Positions 33,210-42,361 of a stretch of DNA of 64,000 nucleotides are shown piece by piece. Position 1 is the stretch's first letter, and each line of letters starts with the position of its first letter. A program made the position numbers and the translations under genes. The DNA is from Geodermatophilus sp. DSM 44513 (GTDB taxonomy: Bacteria > Actinomycetota > Actinomycetes > Mycobacteriales > Geodermatophilaceae), in NCBI RefSeq assembly GCF_032460525.1, contig NZ_CP135963.1, positions 1,116,001 to 1,180,000 of the forward strand, given 5' to 3'. The notes beneath the pieces were generated by a model. The model saw nothing but the letters and a program-made list of their open reading frames with translations. It had not been told where the DNA came from and did not search any database.

Positions 33210-34391
33210 TCAGGGCTGCAGCAGCACCTTGACCGCGCCGTCCTCCTTCTGCCGGAACTTGGCGTAGGCCTCGGGCGCCTGCTCGAGCGGCACGTGGTGG
33301 GTGGCGAAGTCGTCGACGCCCAGCGGGTCGCCCTCGGTGAGGATCGGCAGGATGTCCGGCGCCCAGCGCCACACGTTGGCCTGGCCCATGCGCAGCTGGA
33401 TCTGCTTGTCGAACATCTTGTTCAGCGGCATGGGGTCGCTGGCGCCGCCGTAGACGCCGGACAGCGAGATCGTGCCGCCGCGGCGGACGGCCTCGATGGC
33501 GGTGTTCAGCGCCGCCAGCCGGTCCACCCCGGCCACCTGCATGACCTTCTCCATGAGCGCGTCCGGGACGATCGCCGAGGCCTTCTGGGCGATCGAGGCG
33601 GCGGGGGAGCCGTGCGCCTCCATGCCGACGGCGTCGATGACGGCGTCCGGGCCACGGCCGGCGGTGGCCTCGCGGATCTGGCCGACGACCTGTTCCTGGT
33701 CGGTCGAGCGGATCACGTTCGTGCCGCGCAGGGTGGCCCGCGCCAGCCGCTCGGGGACGACGTCGGAGGCCCACACGTGCTCGATGCCCAGGTGGTGGGC
33801 GATCCGGGTGCACATGTCGCCGATCGGGCCCAGACCCAGCACCAGCAGCGTGCCGCCGGGCGGCGTCGCGGCGTACTGGACGGCCTGCCAGGCGGTGGGC
33901 AGCACGTCGGAGAGGTAGACGAAGCGGTCGTCGGGCAGGCCGTCGGGGACCTTGATGGGCAGCGTGTTGCCGAACGGGACCCGCAGGTACTCCGCCTGCC
34001 CGCCGGGCACCTGGCCGTACAGCTTGGTGTAGCCGAACAGCGAGGCGCCGTAGCCCTGCTCACGGTTCTGCGTCGTCTCGCACTGCGACTGCAGCCCCTG
34101 CGAGCACATCCAGCAGGTGCCGCACGAGATGTTGAACGGGACGACGACCCGGTCGCCGGGCCGGACCGCGGTGACGTCCGGGCCCACCTCGCGGACGACG
34201 CCCATCGGCTCGTGCCCCATGACGTCGCCGACGGTCATGAACGGCGCCATCACCTCGATCAGGTGCAGGTCGGAGCCGCAGATGCCGCTGGAGGTCACCT
34301 CGACGACCACGTCGGTCGGGTCCTGGATCACCGGGTCGGGGACGGTGTCCACCCGGACGTCGGCTCGGCCGTGCCAGGTCACTGCGCGCAT
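33210..34391 (-). CDS. Zinc-dependent alcohol dehydrogenase (glutathione-independent formaldehyde dehydrogenase-like)
   Basis: The 393-residue protein has the MDR-family zinc site GICGSDLHLIEVM...GHEPMGVV and the structural-zinc cysteines CGTCWMCSQGLQSQC, followed by the cofactor loop LGLGPIGDMCTRIA. The long insertion and RGGTISLSGVYGG near the end are seen in the large formaldehyde-dehydrogenase-like subgroup. It probably oxidises an alcohol with NAD; the substrate is not defined. The ATG at 34391 gives MRAVTWHG, the canonical start. Confidence 0.88.
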   Translation of the reverse strand: MRAVTWHGRADVRVDTVPDPVIQDPTDVVVEVTSSGICGSDLHLIEVMAPFMTVGDVMGHEPMGVVREVGPDVTAVRPGDRVVVPFNISCGTCWMCSQGLQSQCETTQNREQGYGASLFGYTKLYGQVPGGQAEYLRVPFGNTLPIKVPDGLPDDRFVYLSDVLPTAWQAVQYAATPPGGTLLVLGLGPIGDMCTRIAHHLGIEHVWASDVVPERLARATLRGTNVIRSTDQEQVVGQIREATAGRGPDAVIDAVGMEAHGSPAASIAQKASAIVPDALMEKVMQVAGVDRLAALNTAIEAVRRGGTISLSGVYGGASDPMPLNKMFDKQIQLRMGQANVWRWAPDILPILTEGDPLGVDDFATHHVPLEQAPEAYAKFRQKEDGAVKVLLQP

Positions 34392-34682
34392 GGGGGAGGG
34401 CTCCTCGGATCGGGGTCGTCGGGGGGCGGACGCCGGGCTCCTGCCCCGCCGTGACGACGATCGCCCCCGCCCGGCCGACGACCCGGCGTGTTGCTGACCT
34501 CCCGTGAGGAGCGGTTGACGGTTCGTCGAACCACCGGGGCGGCGTCCGGTGACGGCGCTCACGGGGGGCGGCGCCAATACCCCTGCCCGGAGATCACCAA
34601 ACGGACACGTGGTGTTCACTTGGCCCCCGTCCGCTCCCCCGGGCACCGCACGCGACCCCGTCCCCTCCGGAAAGCCCGGTGC

Positions 34683-35543
34683 ATGACCCAGCCCTGCCAC
34701 GACCACCGACCCGACCAGGCGCGGACGTCCCGGCACACCGTCCCGACGCAGCGCGCCGGGGGAGCACGACCGTCGGGCGCCCCTCCCGCCCGGCCGCTCC
34801 CGTCGGGACGACGCAGCCGCCGCGGACCCCTGCTGCCGGCCCGCCGCCGGACCGCCCACCTCGCCGCCGCACTCGTCGGGGCGAGCGCGCTGGGCCTGGT
34901 CACCCCCGGTGACCCGGCGGCCCGCGCCGACGCCGCCGACGTCTCCGTCACCGACCCGGTCAGCGTGGCCGAGGAGCTGGGCCTGGCCGCCGGCGCGACG
35001 TCCGTCGTCCCGGACACCGAGGCCGCCGCACGGCTCGGGGAGCTGGCCGCGAGCCGCACCGCCCGGGAGGCCGGGCGCGCCGCCGCGGCGGCAGCGCAGG
35101 ACGAGGCCGACCGGCGCGCGGTCGCGGCCGCCGTCGAGGCCGCCCGGCCCGAGGCGGTCCTGCCCGTCGAGGGTGGCCGGCTGACCAGCCGGTTCGGACC
35201 GCGCTGGGGGACGCTGCACGCCGGCATCGACATCGCCGCCCCGATGCGGACCCCGGAGTACGCCGCGATGGACGGCATCGTGCTGGAGGCCGGCCCGGCC
35301 AGCGGCTACGGGCTGGCGGTCTACCTCCAACACGCCGACGGCGACGTCACCGTCTACGGCCACATGGACGAGGTCCTGGTGACCCCCGGCCAGGTGGTGG
35401 AGGCCGGGGAGACCATCGCGCTGCTCGGCAACCGCGGCCAGTCCACCGGCCCGCACCTGCACTTCGAGGTGCGCCGCGGCGGCCTGGACGGCGAGCCGGT
35501 CGACCCGGTGCCCTACCTGCGGGAACGCGGCGTCCGGATCTGA
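34683..35543 (+). CDS. M23 family peptidoglycan endopeptidase
   Basis: A 286-residue exported protein: a long Arg/Pro-rich N-terminus, a signal-like helix (TAHLAAALVGASALGLVTPG), an Ala-rich helical linker, and a C-terminal LytM domain with GRLTSRFGPRWGTLHAGIDIAAP (zinc His and Asp), VYGHMDEVLV, and STGPHLHFEVRRGG (the HxH motif). All zinc ligands are present. It should cleave cell-wall crosslinks or activate other hydrolases. The upstream 290 bp contain no gene, and I saw no c-di-AMP riboswitch there. Confidence 0.88.
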   Translation: MTQPCHDHRPDQARTSRHTVPTQRAGGARPSGAPPARPLPSGRRSRRGPLLPARRRTAHLAAALVGASALGLVTPGDPAARADAADVSVTDPVSVAEELGLAAGATSVVPDTEAAARLGELAASRTAREAGRAAAAAAQDEADRRAVAAAVEAARPEAVLPVEGGRLTSRFGPRWGTLHAGIDIAAPMRTPEYAAMDGIVLEAGPASGYGLAVYLQHADGDVTVYGHMDEVLVTPGQVVEAGETIALLGNRGQSTGPHLHFEVRRGGLDGEPVDPVPYLRERGVRI

Positions 35544-35547
35544 AAGA

Positions 35548-35603
35548 GGACCACCCTCCTCCCCACGCCTCGCACGCTCGGCGCGGGCCCCTGGAGGGTG
35601 GCC
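35548..35603 (+). terminator. Dispersed hairpin element, copy 2
   Basis: The stem GG(A)CCACCCTCC/GGAGGGTGGCC begins four bases after the M23 peptidase stop, with an inner hairpin of CGCC...GGCG type. Confidence 0.75.
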
Positions 35604-35647
35604 ATCCGTGGACACTTGGGTCCGCAGCTGACGGCAGAGGGGGGTCG

Positions 35648-36571
35648 ATGGGACACGGGCACGACCACGGGGGGCCCGTCGGGACGGCGTCGGCCGGCCA
35701 CCGCCGCCGGCTGGCCGTCGTCCTGGTGCTCACCCTCGTCGTGGCCGCCGCCGAGGTGGCCGGTGCCCTGGTCTCCGGCTCGCTCGCGCTGCTGGCCGAC
35801 GCCGGGCACATGGCCACCGACGCGCTCGGCATCGGTCTGGCGCTCGGCGCGGTGTCCCTGGCGCAGCGGCCCGCCCGCGGTCGGCGGACCTTCGGCTGGC
35901 AGCGCGCGGAGGTCCTCGCCGCCGTCGCCAACGGCCTGCTGCTGGTGGCGGTGGCCGGCTACGTCGTCGTCGAGGCGGTCCGCCGGGTCGGGGACCCGCC
36001 GCAGATCGACGCCGGCCTGGTGCTCGCGGTCGCCGCGCTCGGCCTGGTGGTGAACCTCGGCGGTCTGGCCCTGCTGCACCGTGGCCGGCGGGACTCCCTC
36101 GCCGTCCGCGGCGCCCACCTGGAGGTGCTCGGCGACGCCCTCGGCTCGGTCGCGGTCCTGGCCGCCGCCGCCGTCGTCGCCACCACCGGCTGGACGCCGG
36201 CGGACACCGTCGCCTCGCTGCTCATCGCCGCGCTGGTGCTGCCGCGGGCCTGGTCGCTGCTGCGCGAGGCGGTCGACGTGCTGCTGGAGGCCGCCCCGCG
36301 CGGGGTCGACCTGGACCGCGTGCGGGCACACCTCCTCGGCGTGGACGGCGTCGTCGGCGTCCACGACCTGCACGCCTGGACCATCACCTCCGGTCTGCCG
36401 GTGCTCTCCGCGCACGTCGTCGTCAGCGACGAGGCGCTGGCCGACGGCCACGGGGGGCGGGTGCTCGACGCGCTCGGGGACTGCCTCGGCGACCACTTCG
36501 ACGTCGCGCACTGCACCTTCCAGCTGGAGGCCGCGGCGCACGCCGGCCACGAGTCCCCCGTCCACGAATGA
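35648..36571 (+). CDS. Cation diffusion facilitator (zinc/cobalt exporter)
   Basis: The 307-residue protein begins with a histidine tail, MGHGHDHGG, followed by six transmembrane helices. Motifs SGSLALLADAGHMATDALG (HxxxD of the first metal site) and GAHLEVLGDALGSVAV (HxxxD of the second) form the transport site. A cytosolic ferredoxin-like domain follows (VDGVVGVHDLHAWTI). It exports a divalent metal in exchange for protons. It is flanked by two copies of the hairpin element, so it is transcribed alone. Confidence 0.9.
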   Translation: MGHGHDHGGPVGTASAGHRRRLAVVLVLTLVVAAAEVAGALVSGSLALLADAGHMATDALGIGLALGAVSLAQRPARGRRTFGWQRAEVLAAVANGLLLVAVAGYVVVEAVRRVGDPPQIDAGLVLAVAALGLVVNLGGLALLHRGRRDSLAVRGAHLEVLGDALGSVAVLAAAAVVATTGWTPADTVASLLIAALVLPRAWSLLREAVDVLLEAAPRGVDLDRVRAHLLGVDGVVGVHDLHAWTITSGLPVLSAHVVVSDEALADGHGGRVLDALGDCLGDHFDVAHCTFQLEAAAHAGHESPVHE

Positions 36572-36575
36572 ACAA

Positions 36576-36631
36576 GGACCCCTCTGCCCCCCACCGCTCG
36601 CACGCTCGCGGTGGGACCCTGCAGAGGGGCC
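36576..36631 (+). terminator. Dispersed hairpin element, copy 3
   Basis: The stem GG(A)CCCCTCTGC/GCAGAGGGGCC starts four bases after the CDF exporter stop. Compared with copy 1 both arms differ in step (GTG/CAC against TCT/AGA). Confidence 0.78.
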
Positions 36632-36676
36632 GTTCCATTCGGTCACCAGCAGCACGGACGGCGGGAGGCAGCAGCG

Positions 36677-37636
36677 GTGGAGCACGGTGACCACTCGGAC
36701 ATGTGGATGCCGACGGAACCGCCGACCTGGGGGCGGCTCTTCCTGCCCCACCTGGACGGCTGGTCGTGGCTGGCCGTGCTGAGCCTGCTCGGCCTCGTCG
36801 GCTACCCGGTCGCGGTCGCGGTGCTGCGCCGCTCCGGTGTGGTCTGGCCCTGGTGGCGGACGGCGTCCTGGACCGCCGGCTGCCTCGCGCTGTTCGCCGT
36901 GACCGGCACCTGGCTCAGCGGCTACGGCATGGTGCTGTTCAGCGTGCACATGGCCCAGCACATGGTGCTGTCCATGCTCGCCCCGGTGCTGCTGCTGCTC
37001 GGCGCCCCGGTCACTCTGGCGCTGCGGACCCTCCCGCGCGGCCGGACGCTGGCCGGCGTCCCCCGGGCGCTGCTGCTGGACGCGCTGCACAGCCGGGTTG
37101 CCCGCGTGACGTCCCACCCGGCGTTCACCCTGCCGCTGTTCCTGGCCAGCCTGTACGCCGTCTACTTCACGCCGCTGTTCGACACCCTGATGGCCGACCC
37201 GCTCGGCCACCAGTTCATGCTCGCCCACTTCACCGTGACCGGGCTGCTGTTCTTCGGCCCGATCCTCGCCCAGGACCCGTGGCCGCGGACGACCGGCCAC
37301 GGCGGGCGGATGCTCGAGCTCCTCATCCCGATGCCGTTCCACGCCTTCTTCGGCGTGGCGATCCTCATGGCCAGCTCGCTGGTCGTGGACACCTTCGCCA
37401 CCCCGCCCGCCGGCTGGGGCATCGACCCGCTGGCCGACCAGAAGGCCGCCGGGAGCATCGCCTGGTCCTTCGGTGAGATCCCGACGGTCTTCGTGATGGG
37501 CCTGGTGCTGTACAGCTGGATGGGCTCGGAGCAGCGCAGGGCCCGCCGGCAGGACCGCGCCGCCGACCGCGACCAGGACGCCGAGCTCACCGCCTACAAC
37601 GAGCGCCTCCGGGCCCTGGCCGCACGCGGCGGCTGA
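36677..37636 (+). CDS. Cytochrome c oxidase assembly protein (CtaG/caa3 type)
   Basis: The 319-residue membrane protein has seven hydrophobic helices and the family signature FSVHMAQHMVLSMLAPVLLLLGAP, plus LAHFTVTGLLFFGPIL and LIPMPFHAFFGVAIL with histidines likely to bind copper. Relatives deliver copper to the oxidase. The GTG at 36677 has GGAGG eight bases upstream; ATG 36701 is an alternative. CtaD is encoded 2.8 kb downstream, consistent with a role in the same complex. Confidence 0.85.
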   Translation: MEHGDHSDMWMPTEPPTWGRLFLPHLDGWSWLAVLSLLGLVGYPVAVAVLRRSGVVWPWWRTASWTAGCLALFAVTGTWLSGYGMVLFSVHMAQHMVLSMLAPVLLLLGAPVTLALRTLPRGRTLAGVPRALLLDALHSRVARVTSHPAFTLPLFLASLYAVYFTPLFDTLMADPLGHQFMLAHFTVTGLLFFGPILAQDPWPRTTGHGGRMLELLIPMPFHAFFGVAILMASSLVVDTFATPPAGWGIDPLADQKAAGSIAWSFGEIPTVFVMGLVLYSWMGSEQRRARRQDRAADRDQDAELTAYNERLRALAARGG

Positions 37637-37720
37637 CGCCCCGCCGTGTCGCCCGCACCGACTCCGTGATCGACCGGCGCGGACGGGGGCCGTGGGACGG
37701 CCGTTTGCGACCATGGCGGC

Positions 37721-38224
37721 GTGCCGGTCTCCCTCGTCCTCACGGCGGACACCCACGTCCCCCGGCGGGCGCGCGACCTCCCCCGCGCGCTGTGGGCCGC
37801 CATCGACGCCGCGGACGTCGTCGTGCACGCCGGCGACTGGGTGGACGTCGCGCTGCTGGACCGCTTCGAGGAGCGCGCCCGCCGGCTGGTGGCCGTCCAC
37901 GGCAACAACGACCACGGCGCGCTGCGCGAGCGGCTGCCGGAGGTGGCCCGCGCGGAGATCGAGGGCATCCGGCTGGCCGTCGTGCACGAGACCGGGGACC
38001 GGAAGGGCCGGGAGGCCCGCTGCGCCGCCCGCTTCCCCGACACCGACCTGCTGGTGTTCGGCCACAGCCACATCCCGTGGGACACCACCGCCGCCACCGG
38101 TCTCCGGTTGCTCAACCCCGGCTCGCCGACCGACCGGCGCCGGCAGCCCACCTGCACGTTCCTGACCGCCGTGGCCGACGGTGGTGTGCTGCGCGACGTG
38201 ACCCTGCACCCGGTCGCGAGGTGA
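37721..38224 (+). CDS. YfcE/MJ0936-type metallophosphoesterase
   Basis: A 167-residue phosphodiesterase: TADTHVP (DxH), VVHAGDWVD (GDxxD-like), VHGNNDH (GNHD variant), VVHETGDR and FGHSHIPW (GHxH). These are the five metal-binding blocks of the family. The natural substrate is unknown. Its stop overlaps the start of the MFS gene as GTGA. Confidence 0.88.
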   Translation: MPVSLVLTADTHVPRRARDLPRALWAAIDAADVVVHAGDWVDVALLDRFEERARRLVAVHGNNDHGALRERLPEVARAEIEGIRLAVVHETGDRKGREARCAARFPDTDLLVFGHSHIPWDTTAATGLRLLNPGSPTDRRRQPTCTFLTAVADGGVLRDVTLHPVAR

Positions 38225-39444
38225 CGCCGGGGACCGCCCGCTGGCGCCACCTCGGGGTGAGCCTGCTCGGCCTGGTCGCCGCCTGCGCCGTCCAGAACGG
38301 GCTGCCCTTCCTCACCGTCGCGCTGCGTGCCGAGGGCCTGTCGCTGAGCGCGATCGGGCTGCTGGTCAGCGCGCCCACGGCCGGTCTGGTGCTCAGCCTG
38401 CTGGCCTGGGGTGCGCTGGCCGACCGGTACGGCGAGCGGCGGGTGCTCGGCGCCGGGCTCGGCATCGCCGCCGCCGCCCTGGCCGGCGCCGCCGTGGCGG
38501 CCACACCGCTGGCCACCGGGCTGTGGCTGCTGCTCGCCGGCGCGGGCAGCGCGTCGGTGCACGCGGCCAGCGGGCGGCTGGTGCTCGGCTGGTTCCCGGC
38601 CACCCAGCGGGGCCTGGCCATGGGCATCCGCCAGGCCGGGCAGCCGATCGGCGTCGGGGTGGCGGCCTTCGCGCTGCCGCGGCTGGCCGACGGCGGCACG
38701 GGGACGGCGTTCGCGGCGCTCGCCGCCGGGTGCGCGGCCACCGCCGTCCTCATCGGGGTCCTGGTGCGCGACCCGGCGCGGCCCCGGACGCCCGCAGGAG
38801 CCCCACCGGTCCCGTCGCCCTACCGCACACCGGTGCTGTGGCGGGTGCACGCGGCCAGCACGCTGCTCGTCGTCCCGCAGTTCGTCGTCGCCGCGCTGGG
38901 CTTCGACTTCCTGGTCCGCGCGGCCGGCTGGTCGGCGGGGGCGGCGGGCGCCCTGCTGGCGGTCACCGCGCTGGGCGGGGCCGCCGCGCGGCTGGGCGCG
39001 GGCGTGTGGTCCGACCGCGCCGGCAGCCGGGTGGGCCCGCTGCGGCTGGCCGCGGCCGCGGTCGCCGTCGTCGTCGCAGGGCTCGCGGTCGTCGCCGCCC
39101 TCACCCCCGACGTCCTCGCCCCCGCCGCCGTTGCCGCCGCGGTGGTGGTCGCGACCGTCGCCACGGTCAGCCCCAACGGGATCGCCTTCACCTCGGTCGC
39201 CGAGCAGGCCGGGTCGGCCTGGGCCGGGCGGGCGCTGGGCGCGCACAACACCGTGCAGAACGTCGGCGCCACCCTCACCGTGCCGCTGGCCGCGCTGCTC
39301 GTCGAGGACGGGCCGGGCTACCCGGCGGCGTTCGCGGCGGCGGCGGTCGCCGCGGCGCTGGCGGTCGGCGTGGTGCCCGGCCGGGCGGTCGAGGCGGGCT
39401 CGCCCGGCGCCCCGCAGGCGGTCGGGGCCGCCGCCGCCCGGTGA
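38221..39444 (+). CDS. MFS transporter
   Basis: The 407-residue protein has twelve helices and the MFS motif A loop LADRYGERRVLGAG between helices 2 and 3; GLAMGIRQAGQPIGVGVAAF is typical of the CynX/NNP-like group. The GTG start overlaps the phosphoesterase stop and its own stop overlaps the next methyltransferase start, so the three genes are translationally coupled. The substrate cannot be assigned. Confidence 0.85.
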   Translation: MTPGTARWRHLGVSLLGLVAACAVQNGLPFLTVALRAEGLSLSAIGLLVSAPTAGLVLSLLAWGALADRYGERRVLGAGLGIAAAALAGAAVAATPLATGLWLLLAGAGSASVHAASGRLVLGWFPATQRGLAMGIRQAGQPIGVGVAAFALPRLADGGTGTAFAALAAGCAATAVLIGVLVRDPARPRTPAGAPPVPSPYRTPVLWRVHAASTLLVVPQFVVAALGFDFLVRAAGWSAGAAGALLAVTALGGAAARLGAGVWSDRAGSRVGPLRLAAAAVAVVVAGLAVVAALTPDVLAPAAVAAAVVVATVATVSPNGIAFTSVAEQAGSAWAGRALGAHNTVQNVGATLTVPLAALLVEDGPGYPAAFAAAAVAAALAVGVVPGRAVEAGSPGAPQAVGAAAAR

Positions 39445-40346
39445 GCCCCCGCCGTCCGTGGCCGGCGCGGGCGGTGCAGCTGCTGGCCTGCCCGGTGTGC
39501 GGAGACCCGCTGACCACCCGGCCGGACGACGCCGGGCTGCGCTGCCCGGCCGGGCACGCCTTCGACCGGGCGCGCCAGGGGCACGTCACGCTGCTGCCAC
39601 CGGGGCACGTCCCGCCGTCCGGCGACTCCGCCGCGATGGTCGCCGACCGGGTCGCCTTCCTCGCCGCCGGCCACTACGCGGGCCTGACCCGCGCCCTGGA
39701 GGACGCCGTCACCGCGGGGGACCACGGCCCACCCGGCGCGCTGCTCGACCTCGGCGGGGGCACCGGGCACCACCTGGCCGCCGTCCTCGACCGGCTGCCG
39801 GACGCCGCCGGGGTGGTCCTGGACTCCTCCCGCTACGCCGCCCGGCGCGCGGCCGGCGCCTCCCCGCGCGCGCTCGCGGTGGTCGCCGACGCCTGGGCCC
39901 GCCTGCCCGTGCGCACGGCCGCCGTCGACCGGGTGCTGGTCGTCTTCGCCCCGCGCAACGGCCCGGAGGTCGCCCGGGTGCTGCGCCCGGGCGGGCGGCT
40001 GGTCGTCGTCACCCCGGCCGCCGACCACCTCCGCGAGCTGGTCGGCCCGCTCGGGCTGCTGCGGGTCGACCCCGACAAGGCACGCCGGCTGTCCGCCGCC
40101 CTCGGCCCGCACCTGCACCCGGTGGCCGCGGCGGCCCACCGGGAGCACCTCGTGCTGGACCGGGCGGCGGTCGCGACGCTGGTCGGCATGGGCCCGCACG
40201 CCCGCCACCTGGACCCCGCACGGCTGGCCGCGGCGGTGGCCGCGCTGCCGGGACGGACGCCGGTCACGCTGTCCGTCGACGTCACCACCTGGGCCCCGGA
40301 ACCGGGCGGCCCCGGCGTGTCAGGTCACGATCCGGGCACGACCTGA
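39441..40346 (+). CDS. RlmA-like rRNA (guanine-N1) methyltransferase
   Basis: The 301-residue protein starts with a zinc finger, CPVCGDPLTTRPDDAGLRCPAGH, then FDRARQGHVTLLP, as in RlmA(I)/(II), and a SAM domain with LLDLGGGTGHHLAAVLDRL. RlmA enzymes methylate 23S rRNA near G745/748, which affects macrolide and tylosin binding. Final assignment of the position is not possible from sequence. It is the third gene of the GTGA-linked set. Confidence 0.8.
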   Translation: MSPRRPWPARAVQLLACPVCGDPLTTRPDDAGLRCPAGHAFDRARQGHVTLLPPGHVPPSGDSAAMVADRVAFLAAGHYAGLTRALEDAVTAGDHGPPGALLDLGGGTGHHLAAVLDRLPDAAGVVLDSSRYAARRAAGASPRALAVVADAWARLPVRTAAVDRVLVVFAPRNGPEVARVLRPGGRLVVVTPAADHLRELVGPLGLLRVDPDKARRLSAALGPHLHPVAAAAHREHLVLDRAAVATLVGMGPHARHLDPARLAAAVAALPGRTPVTLSVDVTTWAPEPGGPGVSGHDPGTT

Positions 40347-40433
40347 GGTCTCCACGGGCGTCCGTCGCGTGCCGACGGGCGCGCCCGCGACGTCGGCAGG
40401 AAGCCGGTGGCGGGAAGCGTCTAAGCTGCGGCC

Positions 40434-42185
40434 GTGACGATCGCACCGGCGCCGATCGTGAGCCGGCCGAGCCCGGTTCACGAGGCGGAGAAGGGCTCGC
40501 GGCTCTCCAACCTGCTGCGGACCACCGACCACAAGACCATCGGCCTGATGTACCTGGCCACCTCCTTCGCCTGGTTCGTCGTCGGCGGGCTGCTGGCGAT
40601 GCTGATGCGCGGGGAACTGGGCCGCCCGGGCCTGCAGTTCCTGTCGCCGGAGCAGTACAACCAGCTGGTCACCATGCACGGCACGATCATGCTGCTGTTC
40701 TTCGCGACGCCGCTGTTCTTCGCCTTCGCGAACCTGATCATGCCGCTGCAGATCGGCGCGCCCGACGTGGCGTTCCCGCGGCTGAACTCGTTCTCCTACT
40801 GGCTGTTCCTGTTCGGCTCCACGATCGCGGTGTCGGGCTTCTTCACCCCGGGTGGTGCCGCCGACTTCGGCTGGTACGCCTACACGCCGCTGTCCACCGC
40901 CGCGCACAGCCCCGGTGCCGGTGCCGACCTGTGGATCGCCGGCCTCGCCGTCAGTGGTCTGGGCACCATCCTCGGTGCGGTCAACTTCCTCACCACGCTG
41001 GCCTGCCTGCGCGCGCCGGGCATGACGCTGTTCCGGATGCCGATCTTCTGCTGGAACACCCTGGTGACCAGCCTGCTGGTGCTCTTCGCCTTCCCGATCC
41101 TCACCGCCGCGCTGTTCGCCCTGCTGGCCGACCGCCAGCTCGGGGCGCTGGTGTTCGTCGAGGAGAACGGCGGGTCGATGCTGTGGCAGCACCTGTTCTG
41201 GTTCTTCGGGCACCCCGAGGTCTACATCATCGCGCTGCCGTTCTTCGGCATCATCACCGAGATCATCCCGGTGTTCAGCCGCAAGCCGCTGTTCGGCTAC
41301 AAGGGCATGGTCTTCGCGACCATCGCCATCGGTGGCCTGTCGCTGACGGTGTGGGCGCACCACATGTACGCGACCGGCGCGGTGCTGCTGCCCTTCTTCT
41401 CCTTCCTGACCTACCTCATCGCCGTGCCGACCGGGATCAAGTTCTTCAACTGGATCGGCACGATGTGGCGCGGCCAGCTCACCTTCGAGACGCCGATGCT
41501 GTTCGCCATCGGCTTCCTGGTGACCTTCCTGCTCGGTGGGCTGACCGGCGTCCTGCTCGGCAGCCCGGCGCTGGACTGGCACCTCAACGACAGCTACTTC
41601 GTCGTGGCGCACTTCCACTACGTCGTCTTCGGGACCGTCGTGTTCGCCGCCTACGCGGGCATGTACTTCTGGTTCCCGAAGATGATCGGCCGGATGATGG
41701 ACGAGCGGATCGGCAAGCTGCACTTCTGGCTGACGTTCATCGGTTTCCACGGCACGTTCCTCGTGCAGCACTGGCTCGGCGCCGAGGGCATGCCCCGCCG
41801 CTACGTCAACTACCTGGGCACCGACGGGTTCACCACGCTGAACACCGTGTCGACGATCTTCTCGTTCGTGCTGGGCGCCTCCACGATCCCGTTCCTCTAC
41901 AACGTGGCCCGGTCGTGGCGCTACGGCCGGCTGGCGCTGCGGGACGACCCGTGGGGCCACGGCAACTCGCTGGAGTGGGCGACGGGCTCCCCGCCGCCGC
42001 GGCACAACTTCACCGAGATCCCCAAGATCCGCTCCGAGCGGCCGGCGTTCGAGGCGCACTACCCGCACCTGGTCGAGCGGCTGCAGCGTGAGGCGCACGC
42101 CGGCAAGGGCCACGGCCGGTACACCAGCGAGCTGGCCGGCGGCACCGGCCCGCGTCAGGGAGTCAACGACCCCGATCCCTTCTGA
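40434..42185 (+). CDS. ctaD: Cytochrome c oxidase subunit I
   Basis: The 583-residue protein is an aa3-type subunit [13 protein letters not shown] opens the first helix; HGTIMLLFF carries a haem a ligand; [17 protein letters not shown] carries the Cu-B His and cross-linked Tyr (EVY), giving the D/K-channel type; HHMYATG supplies the other Cu-B ligands; [10 protein letters not shown] has the haem a3 and haem a ligands. It forms the catalytic core of complex IV. The GTG start is at 40434. serB follows, an order also seen in mycobacteria. Confidence 0.95.
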   Translation: MTIAPAPIVSRPSPVHEAEKGSRLSNLLRTTDHKTIGLMYLATSFAWFVVGGLLAMLMRGELGRPGLQFLSPEQYNQLVTMHGTIMLLFFATPLFFAFANLIMPLQIGAPDVAFPRLNSFSYWLFLFGSTIAVSGFFTPGGAADFGWYAYTPLSTAAHSPGAGADLWIAGLAVSGLGTILGAVNFLTTLACLRAPGMTLFRMPIFCWNTLVTSLLVLFAFPILTAALFALLADRQLGALVFVEENGGSMLWQHLFWFFGHPEVYIIALPFFGIITEIIPVFSRKPLFGYKGMVFATIAIGGLSLTVWAHHMYATGAVLLPFFSFLTYLIAVPTGIKFFNWIGTMWRGQLTFETPMLFAIGFLVTFLLGGLTGVLLGSPALDWHLNDSYFVVAHFHYVVFGTVVFAAYAGMYFWFPKMIGRMMDERIGKLHFWLTFIGFHGTFLVQHWLGAEGMPRRYVNYLGTDGFTTLNTVSTIFSFVLGASTIPFLYNVARSWRYGRLALRDDPWGHGNSLEWATGSPPPRHNFTEIPKIRSERPAFEAHYPHLVERLQREAHAGKGHGRYTSELAGGTGPRQGVNDPDPF

Positions 42186-42189
42186 AAGA

Positions 42190-42243
42190 GGACCCCGTCC
42201 TCCTCACCGCTCGCAAGCTCGCGGCGAGCCTCTGGACGGGGCC
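42190..42243 (+). terminator. Dispersed hairpin element, copy 4
   Basis: The stem GG(A)CCCCGTCC/GGACGGGGCC begins four bases after the ctaD stop, with an inner CGCTCGCAAGCTCGCGGCG hairpin. Confidence 0.78.
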
Positions 42244-42271
42244 ACCTCTCAGCGGGCAGCACAGCTCACCT

Positions 42272-42303
42272 GACGCCCCGTCGGCTCCGGCCGGCGGGGC
42301 GTC
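42272..42303 (+). terminator. Second hairpin downstream of ctaD
   Basis: GACGCCCCGTCGGC and GCCGGCGGGGCGTC pair over 14 bases with one T-G wobble around TCCG. It lies 28 bp beyond copy 4 and probably acts as a back-up terminator. Confidence 0.65.
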
Positions 42304-42361
42304 GCGGTGTGCGGGGACCGCTGCTGCCCGGTGGCCGGACGGCGGCCGGTGGTGCGGCACG

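Noticed and set aside
34392..34682. c-di-AMP (ydaO-type) riboswitch upstream of the M23 peptidase gene
   Set aside because: None of the conserved blocks of that riboswitch can be found in the leader.
35513..38209. Very long open frame on the minus strand (about 900 codons)
   Set aside because: It lies opposite the CDF exporter, oxidase-assembly and phosphoesterase genes; its Gly/Arg/Gln-rich composition is a by-product of high G+C.
38411..42091. Plus-strand open frame of more than 1200 codons
   Set aside because: It runs through an MFS gene, a methyltransferase and ctaD in the wrong frame and has arginine/proline-rich, non-protein-like sequence.
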